Shown one piece after another: positions 49,320-59,419 of a DNA stretch of 64,000 bases. The stretch's first letter is position 1, and each line of letters opens with the position of its first letter. The position numbers and the translations under genes were made by a program. The notes below the pieces were generated by a model. It saw only the letters and a list, made by a program, of their open reading frames with translations. It did no database searches and was not told where the DNA came from. The stretch is from positions 26,290,001 to 26,354,000 of the forward strand of contig OX485804.1 of the NCBI GenBank assembly GCA_950295325.1. Reading direction: 5' to 3'. This DNA comes from Polytrichum commune (Eukaryota > Streptophyta > Polytrichopsida > Polytrichales > Polytrichaceae).

Positions 49320-52300
49320 CTACTGAGTAGCATCCATGACAACCTCTGCTGCAATCTGTGATACTTCAGCAAACGTGTCGACGGCCACTACTACATGTGG
49401 TTCGACAACCTGAGATGGCCCTACCGCTCCGAGTTCCTCCGCAATTGCAGCAGGCGAGGCCGTGGGAGTAGATGACACCCGAATTGCAGCAGGCGAGGCC
49501 GTGGGAGTAGATGGCACCGAATCTGTCCAGTCCAATTCCAATTGACTGGGCAAGTCCTGCAAAGTCCTCTCTTGAGTCATAGGTATGTGCCATGCGGGTC
49601 CAACGGGGCCTACATCCGCGGAGGGGGGATCATTAGCCATGTGTTTGGATTCTGGTTCTACCAACGGCCGCACAACCTCCGACGCTTCTCGTATGCTAGG
49701 ATCGCAACTCGTATTGGCAGTGGTAGCATTTGTAACTTGCTGCTCACAATGATGAATGTCCTCTTCGAGGAGTGTGGTTTGTGATTTGTGTACGTCCGCA
49801 TCTTGGCAACGTTGACTGGTGATGTTCTCTGCAATAGCCCGGAGCTCGTACAAGTACTCTGTGGGTGCCAGCGGTGTGACCATACCATCTGCCCACCAAT
49901 ACAGACATTGTGATTGTTATGTTTGTCACATGTGGAAGATATGTTTAAAAAAATGATACATGTTACAACTGAATGTCCACAAATTTACCTGGGTCGGCGA
50001 GGACATATCCAATGTCCAGCTCCTCTCGGTATTGTAACCAACACTCGTAACGTGCATGCAAGGGAGGGTGCAGACGAAGTGGGAGGATTCCGCATCACCC
50101 ATGCATTCATCCACAATTGCTTGTCATGGAGGGCCATGTCTTGCACAACCCTAAACTGGGTTGAGTTGCACCAATGCCGTAACTCCTTCCACCATTGGGG
50201 GCTGGGATTTCTCAAACTAAACCAAGCAGCCTCTACATCTACAACCCACTGGTGTTTCGAATCCACCGGCCTGGCACCTGCAAACAACAAGAAACCCTCT
50301 TCTTTCAAGTGTGAAGTTGCCAAACGCCAAGCTTTGGGGCCATCCCCCTCGACCTCTTTTGCGTCCCTCAACCATTTTGTAATGTTCGCTCCGGTGAGTC
50401 CATTCTGCGGGTGTAATAGCACTGGGGGCAATGGGGTATAAAACTTAAGAAAACATCTCAGCAGCAGGACGGACCATGGCACCGGGTACACCCTTGTAAC
50501 CTGGGATTGTTGCAATACGACTTCATGTACATCCCAACCCTCAACGGCTGAATGTAACAAAGGGTACGTGGGTAAGAAGTTCACACACAGAGGGTTGGCA
50601 AGAAAAGAGGAATAGAATGGGTGCCAACCCCAATAAGCTTGCAGGAGACGCGGGTAATGCTCATCATCCCACTCCTTCATTGCTTTGGCGATGGCTTCGC
50701 TGATTTTTTTGAGGCGGTCATCCTCCCACCGCTTTCGATCTCTCGCCACCTCCCGCACGACGAAGATGTCTTGGACGTAAGCGATGAGATCAGCAATCTC
50801 CACCTCCATGGCGTGAGGAGCCTCCGCAATCCTCGTGACGACCCCCACCACAGCCTCTGTGATTGGCGGTGTTACTTCTTCCTTGCCCTGCAACAACAAG
50901 TACAGTACATGTTACGAGCATAGTACATGTGAGGAGTTCAATAACAGCTAAAAAAACACGTTACGAGTTCATTAATAACCGGTCACTCATGTTACGAGTT
51001 CATGTCGACACCTCAATAGATGTTACAAACAAAGAGACAACAAGCCAGACAACATGATTATAGTCCACACTGAAAACATTTTCCTAATAGTCCTAAAGAG
51101 CAAATGCAGAATATCGTAAATTGCAGGGATGGAAAACATTGACTTGTTACCTGATGGGAAGGAAGATGAAACCTGCCGTATGCGGCAAACAATCTGTCCA
51201 TGGCCGCTGGGTGGTTTTTCCATTCTGCAACTTCCGCCTCGAAGTCATCAAATTTGCCGTGCTCCAAATCGAAAACCAGCAATCCACATGCCAACAAATG
51301 GAACAAGCTGGGGGGTTGGATTGGAGGCCTTAGGGGTGGTTTCGGAGTATCCATCTTCACAGTGCCGTGCGCAGCACTTGTGGCTTTCATGTAGAAAGCA
51401 TGTCGCTCGTTTCGAAGGCCCGTTGCCAAATCCTGCTCCCCTCTTGGGGTCTCCATATGGGCAACAGGTGGCGTAGGCGCACCGGTCGGGACATGCGCAA
51501 CAGCAGGAGAGGGTGGCGCATAAGCAGGCGGGGAAGGAGGCACATACGCAGAGGGAGAGGGAGCAGCAGCAGAAGGAGTAGCATGAGAGGCTGCAGCAGC
51601 AGAGGGAGAAGCAGGAAAGGGAGCAGCAGGAGAGGGAGGCACATGGGAAGCAGGAGAGTGCGCAACAGGAGAGGGTGGAACATGGAGTACAGGAGGAAGA
51701 GTCGCCAAAATTGCAGAGCCCTCTGGTGAGGGGCTGCGTGTTTGGATCGGTGTAACGGAAATGGGGTAGAGAGGTGGACCTCTGTGACCAGAAGCCGAAG
51801 GATGCCCGCCTCGCGGAGGGGTCGGCGCTCGCCCATCTCCGGCAACACTCTGTCGTGGCTGTCCATGGCTTTGTTTCCGGTGCGTTGCTCTGAACTGCCT
51901 GCTGGAATGGTAGACGGGGTGGCCCTCCGCCATTTCCGCATGGCTCCGTTTTTTCTGCCGGGCAGGTGGCACTTGTGGCTCGTCGCTTGAGTCATCTGGA
52001 AGGTCCACGAAAGCTGCTGGCGCACGTGGAGCAGGGTCTCGCCTGGGAGGGAGTGGCGCTTTGCACTTTGGTTGTGGACGGAAATCTGTTCTTGGTGCGG
52101 GATACGCCGTTAGAGATTCCAGCGTCGCCTCCATGAACCAACGCTCTTGCACTCTGGCTCCGGGGGGAGGCAGAGTGACATCCCTAAGTTCAGGGTTTAG
52201 GTCTAGCCAAACCTCTTTGTCGTGGAGGTTGTCCCACACAGATCCCTCCCCGCGTTGCAGTGCAAGTTTAAGGTCCTTACCTTGTTTTGCAGTCTTCAAA

Positions 52301-52737
52301 TTTGGGTAGACAGGAAGTTGCCACTTCGCTCCAGTTGATGTGACAGGTCCACATGGGCAGCCTCCAACTCTGTGATCTGTGAGCCGCAGCTTGATAGGAA
52401 AGGATCCTCTGCAGTAGAGGCACAACCAATCGTCTCTGGCCTTGTGAGTATTTCGAGTGCGGTTGCGAGTCGACTCCAACTTCAACTCAATATAGACTCT
52501 TCGCCTGACATGTTGCTCCACCCACCCCGCTGAATCCCTGTTGACGTAGAACACCACCTCGTCGTCATCTGCCATAGCCGCTTCTGACTGGAAAGCCATA
52601 TCCTGCAAAGAAGAATGTGAGTCAATAGCCATAAACAACGCACTCAGAGGCCCTAGGACAGGACGGGGAATATGGCGCAAGGGCCGAGGATGCAGGTCGC
52701 CGAAGCTCTCCGGAGGAGGGACAGCATCAACGGCCAT
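49320..52737 (-). CDS. Large convergent MULE gene with a C2HC zinc-finger-like motif; one apparent frameshift
   Basis: Exon 1 is 52737-51151 (529 codons, donor CAG|GTAACA). Exon 2 is 50887-49989 (acceptor TTGCAG). Exon 3 is 49888-49320 (acceptor GGGCAG). Exon 1 starts MAVDAVPPPESFGDLHPRPL and carries CLYC-x12-H-x4-C at about residues 106-127, a C2HC finger pattern. A long Pro/Ser/Ala-rich linker and then a folded-looking end (FHLLACGLLVFDLEHGKFDD) follow. Exon 2 has a charged helical stretch (VREVARDRKRWEDDRLKKIS) and Trp-rich segments. Near 50085-50092 the protein-like frame moves by one base: beyond it, RYECWLQYREELDIGYVLAD joins in frame with exon 3. Without that shift the product would end at 49744. 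Function unknown; the position matches the second gene of MuDR-type elements. Confidence 0.7.
49462..49520. repeat. Short tandem repeat in exon 3 of the convergent MULE gene
   Basis: GCAGGCGAGGCCGTGGGAGT occurs twice, 36 bp apart, giving a repeated STPTASPAAI peptide. Confidence 0.85.
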
Positions 52738-52749
52738 CCTAACACACTG

Positions 52750-53180
52750 CCTGCAAGCTCCACCTACACACCGTAAAACCTAGAATCTGAGAGTACATGA
52801 GTGCACTGCTTCCAAGAAACCCAAATGACAACAACACATATAATGCAGGAAACACATAGCAGAATACAAAAAAGTGCAATCTGTGCTTACACGAATCCCT
52901 AAACTGCATAAAAAGGACCGCGAAAAGACCGGAGAATGCGACATGTTACAGTATTGTATGCTACACGTATGGCAGACACCTACTGTAACCACCGTGCGTG
53001 CACGTTCTTGTCATGTGGCGTTGAAGATACTGGACAAAAACGGAGATTAAGCCATTTAACGACCAAGTGCTCGAGATTAAGCTTGAACCTGCCGAATGTT
53101 GAATGGTCTGATGCAAACAAATGCCTAAACTGAAGGCACATTTTAGCATACCTAAACCCACCAGAATGTCAACGACACTG
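52750..53180. other. Upstream region of the convergent MULE gene
   Basis: No gene. A weak TATA-like box (minus strand TTATATG) is near 52838, about 100 bp before the ATG at 52737. One CATGTTAC motif lies at 52942. Confidence 0.4.
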
Positions 53181-53189
53181 TAGTGCAGC

Positions 53190-54710
53190 TAATAATTAGG
53201 TTGAAGTAAATGAGGAGGGGGAAGGTTGGATGGACTAGCAGAAGCTAATATGAAACATGAAATGAGTCCTTAGAATACCCTGGGCCTAGTAGGAAGTGGA
53301 CAGGATGTAGTGCAGCTAAAGATTAGGTTTTAGTAAATCAGGAGTGAATGTTGAATGGACTACTACAAAGAAATATGAAAGAAGATATCAAACCCTAGCA
53401 TATCACTAGCCTAAACCCAGTAGGAAATGGACAGGATGTAATGCAGCTGATGATTAGGTTACAGTAAATGAAGATGGAAGGTTAAATGGACTGTTGCAAA
53501 CAACTATGAAAAATGAAGGCATGATATAGCAGATGAACCCTCTGTATCGACCAGGAAGTGAACAACACTCACGTGCAGCACATGTTTAGGTAACAATGAA
53601 CGAGGAGGGAAGGTTGAATGCACTGTTGCAAAGAAATATGGAAAGAAAAGCCACAGTGTATGAAATCAACCCTCTAAATCAACCAGGCCGTGAACAACAC
53701 TCACGTGCAGCTAATGTTTAGGTAACAATGAATCGACCAGGAAGTGAAGGACAGTCAAGTGCATGCACTGATTATGTTACAATGACTAAGAAATGATGGT
53801 TGAATAGACATTTGCAAACAAATATTAAACACAAAGCACTCTTTATTGCATCATTGTTGCATTCCCATCAGGTTGTGGGACCTAATGTACTACAACAATA
53901 ACCCAAAGGGGGGCGCTAATTATTAGGTTACACTCAATTAGAAACGATGCTTCCTGAAAAGTTGTGTCACTTACCTGGTATGTAACCACCATGTTTGTCC
54001 AGAAGCGCTGAAGATGCTAATCTTGCTCGTACTCCCTTCCCTGCATCATTGCTGCGATCGCTTGTTGCTGAAAAATGAAGGCATGATTTAGCAGATGAAC
54101 CCTCTAAATCGACCAAGAAGTGAACAACACTCACGTGCAGCACATGTTTAGGTAACAATGAACGAGGAGGGAAGGTTGAATGCACTGTTGCAAAGAAATA
54201 TGGAAAAAAAAGCCACAGTGTATGAAATCAACCCTCTGAATCAACCAGGCCGTGAACAACACTCACGTGCAGCTAATGTTTAGGTAACAATGAATCAGGA
54301 GGGAAGGTTGAATGGATTGTTGCAAAGAAATAAGAAAAAAAAAAAACCACAGTGTAGCAGATCAACCCTCTAGATCGACCAGGAAGTGAACAACACTCTA
54401 CTCCACATAATGTTTAGCTAACAATGAATCAGGAGGGAAGGTTGAATGGAGTGTTGCAAAGAAATATAAAAAATAAAGCCACACTGTAGCAAATCAACCC
54501 TCTAAATCGACCAGGAAGTGAAGGACAGTCAAGTGCATGCACTGATTATGTTACAATGACTAAGAAATGATGGTTGAATAGACATTTGCAAACAAATATT
54601 AAACACAAAGAACTCTTTATTGCATCATTGTTGCATTCCCATCAGGTTGTGGGACCTAATGTACTACAACAATAACCCAAAGGGGGGCGCTAATTATTAG
54701 GTTACACTCA
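53190..54710 (-). repeat. Right subterminal repeat array of the MULE, about ten units
   Basis: Units of about 120-140 bp share an AGGAGGGAAGGTTGAATG-like block, then a GTTGCAAAGAAATATG block and ATTAGGTTACA or TTTAGGTAACA. They are inverted relative to the three units near the left TIR. The array contains two larger direct duplications, listed separately. Confidence 0.8.
53511..54296. repeat. Duplication of about 224 bp, offset 562
   Basis: 53511-53734 recurs at 54073-54296 with few changes, beginning AAATGAAGGCATGAT. Confidence 0.8.
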
Positions 54711-54842
54711 ATTAGAAACGATGCTTCCTGAAAAGTTGTGTCACTTACCTGGTATGTAACCACCGTGTTCGTCCGGAAGCGCTAAAGATGCTAATCTTGC
54801 TCGTACTCCCTTCCCTGCATCATTGTTGCGATCGCTTGTTGC
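53731..54842. repeat. 338-bp direct duplication, offset 774
   Basis: 53731-54068 recurs at 54505-54842 with very few changes, starting AATCGACCAGGAAGTGAAGG and ending CGATCGCTTGTTGC. The inner end of the right TIR begins just after the second copy. Confidence 0.9.
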
Positions 54843-54897
54843 GCTCCATTGCGGCAGAGAAGCGGAGCGTGCATGTTACGGAGAAAGAGAAGCCATC

Positions 54898-55353
54898 GCT
54901 GCTGGAGGCGGCAGACCTCCGGAGCGTGCAGGTTACAAAGAAAGAGGGGCGTCGCTTTAGGAGGCGGTTTAAATACATATTTCAAAAGGCCTCACCTCGA
55001 TGGGTGGATGCCGCCCATGGTCTCCATGGGATGGTATGGTAGAGGCAGATGGGATGTACCCGTAACAAGACCCCGAGCATGCCATCCGCATGCATGACAC
55101 GTCCCATTGGCGAGGACGACGCCTCCGTGGATGATCGGGACCCACAGGCGGACAACGTGGCGGTCCACCTCGTCCTCGGCGCCTCAACGGACAGGCTGGC
55201 ATGTCCAGCGAGGCACTCTGGCCCGGGGCGGCAGGCGCCCGGTTGCGGGCGGGGGCGGGTCCCGGGGGTCGAGGGTCTGCTGCTCTGTAGAGGCTCTGAC
55301 AGGCCTCGATGTGTGCGCCGCATTCAACTCTATTGGGTTTGGTAATGTTAGGG
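54898..55353 (-). repeat. Right terminal inverted repeat of the MULE
   Basis: 456 bp, inverted relative to 43925-44470. It has a single copy of the 90-bp module with the TATTTAAA box (54968-54975, minus strand). Confidence 0.9.
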
Positions 55354-55362
55354 TAGGATCTA
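55354..55362. repeat. Right target-site duplication of the MULE
   Basis: TAGGATCTA, identical to 43916-43924. Confidence 0.9.
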
Positions 55363-55431
55363 TCTCCAAGGAATCTCTTGAGCATTGGACCCGAAAAACT
55401 TAAGTGACTTGACAAACATGTTATGAATTAA

Positions 55432-55940
55432 GGGCCATTAAGAGCCACTTCACACACGAGACGGAGGCCCGTGACCATTGTACTTCAAGCACTCACATTG
55501 CTCGGAAAGGTGGAGCCGGTCAAGTTCGCTTCACACTATGCTTGAGGGACCAACAACGTACGTGAATGCAAGATGGATGTAAAGTCTACATGAATTCCTA
55601 CCTGGCATCAAATGGATCATGTTTCATGGTCACTTGGACTATTTTCAAAAACCACCTCTTGAAGGTAGGCCTAACACCAAAACCGGGAGATCCCGGCACT
55701 CCAAAATTTTCACAACCCTTGATTTATTCTATTTTATCATGTGTGAAGACATGCATGAATAGGAATTCATTGAAATGGCATTTGGTTGAGGACCCGGTCA
55801 CATACAACTTCACACTACACTTGAGGGTCCGTGACAACACTACATGATTTTGAAGGTCTCTTGGGACGGCCTTCGGACACTTTCTTTTGGGCTCTCACAA
55901 TTTTATGGTCATGGCTCTTGGCTCATGTGCGAAGTGGCCC
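55432..55940. mobile_element. Harbinger-like MITE, about 509 bp
   Basis: The left end is GGGCC followed by a short insertion and CCACTTCACACACGAG; the right end is GTGCGAAGTGGCCC. TAA flanks both sides (55429-55431 and 55941-55943). It is an inverted relative of 41308-41805. Confidence 0.6.
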
Positions 55941-55944
55941 TAAT

Positions 55945-58130
55945 ATAGTGAGGTGGCCTGGTACTTGACTTGACTTAGAAGGTGTTGAACTTAGAAATCT
56001 AACCAGCCCTTCTTTTTAAGGAATTCAAGAAAGCCAAACTCGCAACAAACATTGGAATGATGAAACCACACATATGGATGACATCACATATTTTCATCAT
56101 ACATCCATCAAATGACAATTCTATCCAAATTTTATACTTTTGGCGGCTTCATACATGAAAAACATAAAAATATTAGAACTCTACTTATAACTTTCGCAGT
56201 CTGGCATTGTTGTCTGAAAAAAGGTTGAAGCTAACATCCTTTTTGAAGAGATGTTGGGTAAATTGCATAAGTTGTTAGTGGTGACATGTAATTGTTGCAT
56301 ATGGGCGTGCTTCTTATTCATCCAACGTAAAGGTTTTGAAATAGTAATGATTATTGAAGATGCTTTATTTATTTGATTTACATTGGAATTAGCTTCAAAG
56401 ACCTCAAACTAGGTTGACCTCACGAATAGGTTGGTTCTTTACCCGAGCAAATTACCTTAGGACAAAACCATATTCTAAAACTCATAACTTTTGTTATTCA
56501 TCCGACGAAACACAACACTGCAATATGATCACGTAGATAAAGGACCTTAATTGTGAATTTTGTCTTACAACCTTTTCTTTGTTAGGTCGCCTTATTGCGC
56601 TTATGAGTCATGGTTGCCACTGTGACCCTTGTTGGTGGGCTTTGTTTTCCCCTACTTTGTGTAGTTATGTTTATTGGCTCCAAGGCCTCTGTTATCACCT
56701 TGATGACATTGGTGCGAACTTGCTGACCCCGTTGACATTGAGAGCTACTTGACAAGAGAGGTGTGTATTCACAATCTTTAACAATATCTATCGCATTACA
56801 TGTCAATGTGGAAGGCAAATTTGAATTTGAATGAGCACAATGCTTTATATGACCACTAACACGTCAACATAGAGGGCGTTGTTAATGTGAGGATGCATCA
56901 ATGATTGTTTGATGTTGTCGGAAATTCTTGTGTGCACGTAGTGGCACTTGGTTCCCTTGAAGTTCTCTTCGCCCTCCACAAAATCATGTCTCTAATGTGT
57001 TAGTTTGCAACACTGCTCAACAAACCTATCTTTTTGGTATCAATTGTAGTGTCACATGCTGACCTCCCAATGTAAATCTCTATGATCGAATGGTTTGCAT
57101 GGGGGTATTTGGACCTTACTCTCTTGGGCTTGGAGGTCAATAGAATGGAAGTCCCTAAATACAACCACATAATCCATGGGTTGTTTGGGATCTTTGTGCT
57201 CCGGGGACGTGATGTGATGGATGCCTGTCAATATGTAAAGGAATGTAGTAGTGTTGGTCATGATCATAACAAATTAGAAATCAATGAAACAACAACTTGA
57301 ACGCTATTTGTTTGGAGTCATTCATAACAAAAGGCTTGTGTGTTGTCCTTATGAGTTCAAGCAACTTCTTTATTGTGCGCTCATGGTTGGGTAGCAATGT
57401 TCTTCAGTTGTCATGTTGAATGCACATGGGACACTAGTATTGTGAACTTTCCAATTTTATACATTACAAAATCTTTAGAACTTAAACACAATATTGTGAT
57501 TGCTATGAGCTTAAACCACCCCACCATAGGAGAGATCAAAGATGATCCTCTCTCCTCCCTGAAGCTTTCTTTTATACCCAAAGACACTCATAGTTTTATT
57601 CATCTTTATCGATAGTATCTAAAAATATTTTTACAAGTCTCCATCCTTACTAATTTTAGATTTTATTCCTTGTTTATATACATGGATCATTTCACCATAT
57701 GATATTTTCTTATCTTTTGGCTTAATAATAATCCTTTAGTTCGAATTGTTTAATTCTAGCTTGATCCAATCATCCATTCTTCTAGTTGGAACTATCTAAT
57801 CCAATTTTATTCATACATTCATTTTTATAGTTGGAACAATCTTTTCTAAGTAGACATATTCATGGAGAGTTGTCTAGCTCCAATGAATAACATTCATATG
57901 TTGGGAGTTGTCTAACTCCGAGTTGGAGCTCTCTAACTCCAATGCAAAGATGTTCAATTGGGAGCTATCTAATTCCCGTGCACAATCCCTTCATGGGTTG
58001 TTTGACCCAATTCTTTATTTGGAGTTGCTTGCCTTCGAACACCATCTGCTCACATGTTGAGTACAACAAAATACGGTTAGTATTTATTTCTTGTATATTC
58101 CAACATTAAATATTTTAATATGGGTATATC
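55945..58130. other. AT-rich spacer, no supported gene
   Basis: Short frames on both strands (56582-56818 minus, 57082-57300 plus) have no recognised family. Repeated GGAGTT / CTAACTCC phrases occur at 57780-57990. Confidence 0.4.
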
Positions 58131-58505
58131 ACAGTAATGTACAATAATATCCGGTTTAAGTACGCACTTGTCTAAGTATGCATCCCGGTTAAGTGCGCAA
58201 TTATTTTTGACAAAAATCAAGGTTCATACTTTATTGTTTGAATATGTCATGCATAGTCATTTGCCGCAAATGCATGAAAATTTTACACTTGACATTCAAT
58301 GTCATTTTGTTAAGGTTTTGCTAAAACTTCTTAAACGATTGTCACAATTCATCATACATCTGTCCAACTTCCGTTTAGGGTTTTGTCATCATTAAACACG
58401 ATATTCAATATTTTGAGAGAGTGGGATCCTCTCAAAATAATATTGGCCATTTGGACACCTAAAAGTCATGTTAGGTTGATAAATACTAGATTATACTTCA
58501 AACGT

Positions 58506-58951
58506 GTAGTTTCCATTAAAATGAGAGTATGTTAAGCTGGGAAATCGACTCATTTAGGTTGAGTCGACCTAAATGAGGACAATATTTTGTCAATTTAGGT
58601 TGAGTCGACCTAAATGAGGACAATATTTTGTCAATTTAGGTTGAGTCGACCTAAATGAGGACAATATTTTGTCAATTTAGGTTGAGTCGACCTAAATGAG
58701 GACAATATTTTGTCAATTTAGGTTGAGTTGACCTAAATGAGGACATTATGTTGTCAATTTAGGTTGAGTCGACCTAAATGAGGACAATTATGTTAGTCAA
58801 TTTAGGTTGAGTCGACCTAAATGAGGACATTATGTTGTCAATTTAGGTTGAGTCGACCTAAATGAGGACAATATGTTGTCAATTTAGGTTGAGTCGACCT
58901 AAATGAGTCGATTTCCTAGCTTAATATACTCTCATTTTAATGGAAACTACG
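58506..58951. mobile_element. Fold-back/MITE element with an internal 41-bp tandem array
   Basis: Inverted arms of about 50 bp carry GTAGTTTCCATTAAAATGAG on the left and CTCATTTTAATGGAAACTAC on the right. Between them GAGTCGACCTAAATGAGGAC recurs at 58561, 58602, 58643, 58684, 58725, 58766, 58809, 58850 and 58891. The period is 41 bp except for one 43-bp unit. Each unit carries TTTAGGTTGAGTCGACCTAA, a near-palindrome. Confidence 0.8.
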
Positions 58952-59104
58952 GTGGAATTTACGGCGGAAAATCAAATGTTATTTTTTTACTTGTACTCTA
59001 CAACTTTCGAGTGGTTTTCATTTCATTCTTGGATTAATAGTTTGCTTTATGTACTCTCAATTCGCTGGAAAACTCTCATTTTAATGAATATTGTGTTATT
59101 AGAC

Positions 59105-59255
59105 ATTAGCGCCGTTCGTTGCATATGTTCTCCCGATTGTCCCAAATTTCCGGATGGTGCCTTCACTGACTTCATACTCCCGCCCCAGCGCCCGCTTGCT
59201 TAGCATGTTCGGCTTCTCAACTTTGCAACGATTTCACATCATTGGGCTTCGATCG
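59105..59255 (-). pseudogene. pogo/CENP-B N-terminal helix-turn-helix fragment
   Basis: Minus-strand translation LSKRALGREYEVSEGTIRK is a clear psq/CENP-B-type HTH with the V-S-x-x-T-I-R-K signature. After a frameshift it continues IWDNRENICNERR. It is the only coding relic of the surrounding element. Confidence 0.6.
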
Positions 59256-59419
59256 AGCGGGTTGCCTCAGGTTTCATCTGTATACTATTGTGATTCATTG
59301 AATCAGAGGGTCTAGAAAGCGATATGAGTAAAGTACGCACCTACCCCAACTACGTGCTCACCAACGACTCCGGTTCGAAATGTGTACTTAAACGGGAGAT
59401 TTATGTAGTATGAGAGCAA

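Larger units (their letters stand above)
45529..54878. promoter_or_regulatory. Dispersed 8-mer CATGTTAC / GTAACATG within the MULE
   Basis: Hits on either strand begin near 45527, 45562, 45697, 46405, 46475, 47866, 47876, 48798, 48858, 49140, 49149, 49959, 50908, 50988, 52942 and 54871. They fall in both transposase introns, both introns of the convergent gene, the spacers and the right TIR; only 45697 is in an exon. A single other hit was noticed in the rest of the window (near 23789). The distribution suggests binding sites for an element-encoded protein, but nothing in the sequence proves binding. Confidence 0.6.
43925..55353. mobile_element. Long-TIR Mutator-like element (MULE), 11,429 bp, probably recent
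   Basis: Both ends begin CCCTAACATTACCAAACCCA in inverted orientation and are flanked by a perfect 9-bp duplication. Terminal inverted repeats are 546 bp (left) and 456 bp (right), about 99 percent identical by eye apart from a 90-bp internal duplication on the left. Inside are an intact MULE transposase gene and a small gene (both plus strand), and a large convergent gene on the minus strand. Subterminal tandem repeats lie inside both TIRs (3 units left, about 10 right). The clean target duplication and near-identical TIRs imply recent insertion. Two genes facing each other recall maize MuDR, but the second gene is not recognisably mudrB. Confidence 0.92.
58136..59415 (-). mobile_element. 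Deleted pogo-like element
   Basis: The left part contains CAGTAATGTAC and then CCGGTTTAAGTACGCACTTG; the right end, reverse-complemented, reads CTCCCGTTTAAGTACACATT, so the ends are inverted relatives. Inside, a minus-strand fragment codes a pogo/CENP-B-type helix-turn-helix (59105-59255). The rest of the transposase is missing. A fold-back element interrupts it at about 58506-58951. Exact ends and target duplication are uncertain. Confidence 0.45.
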
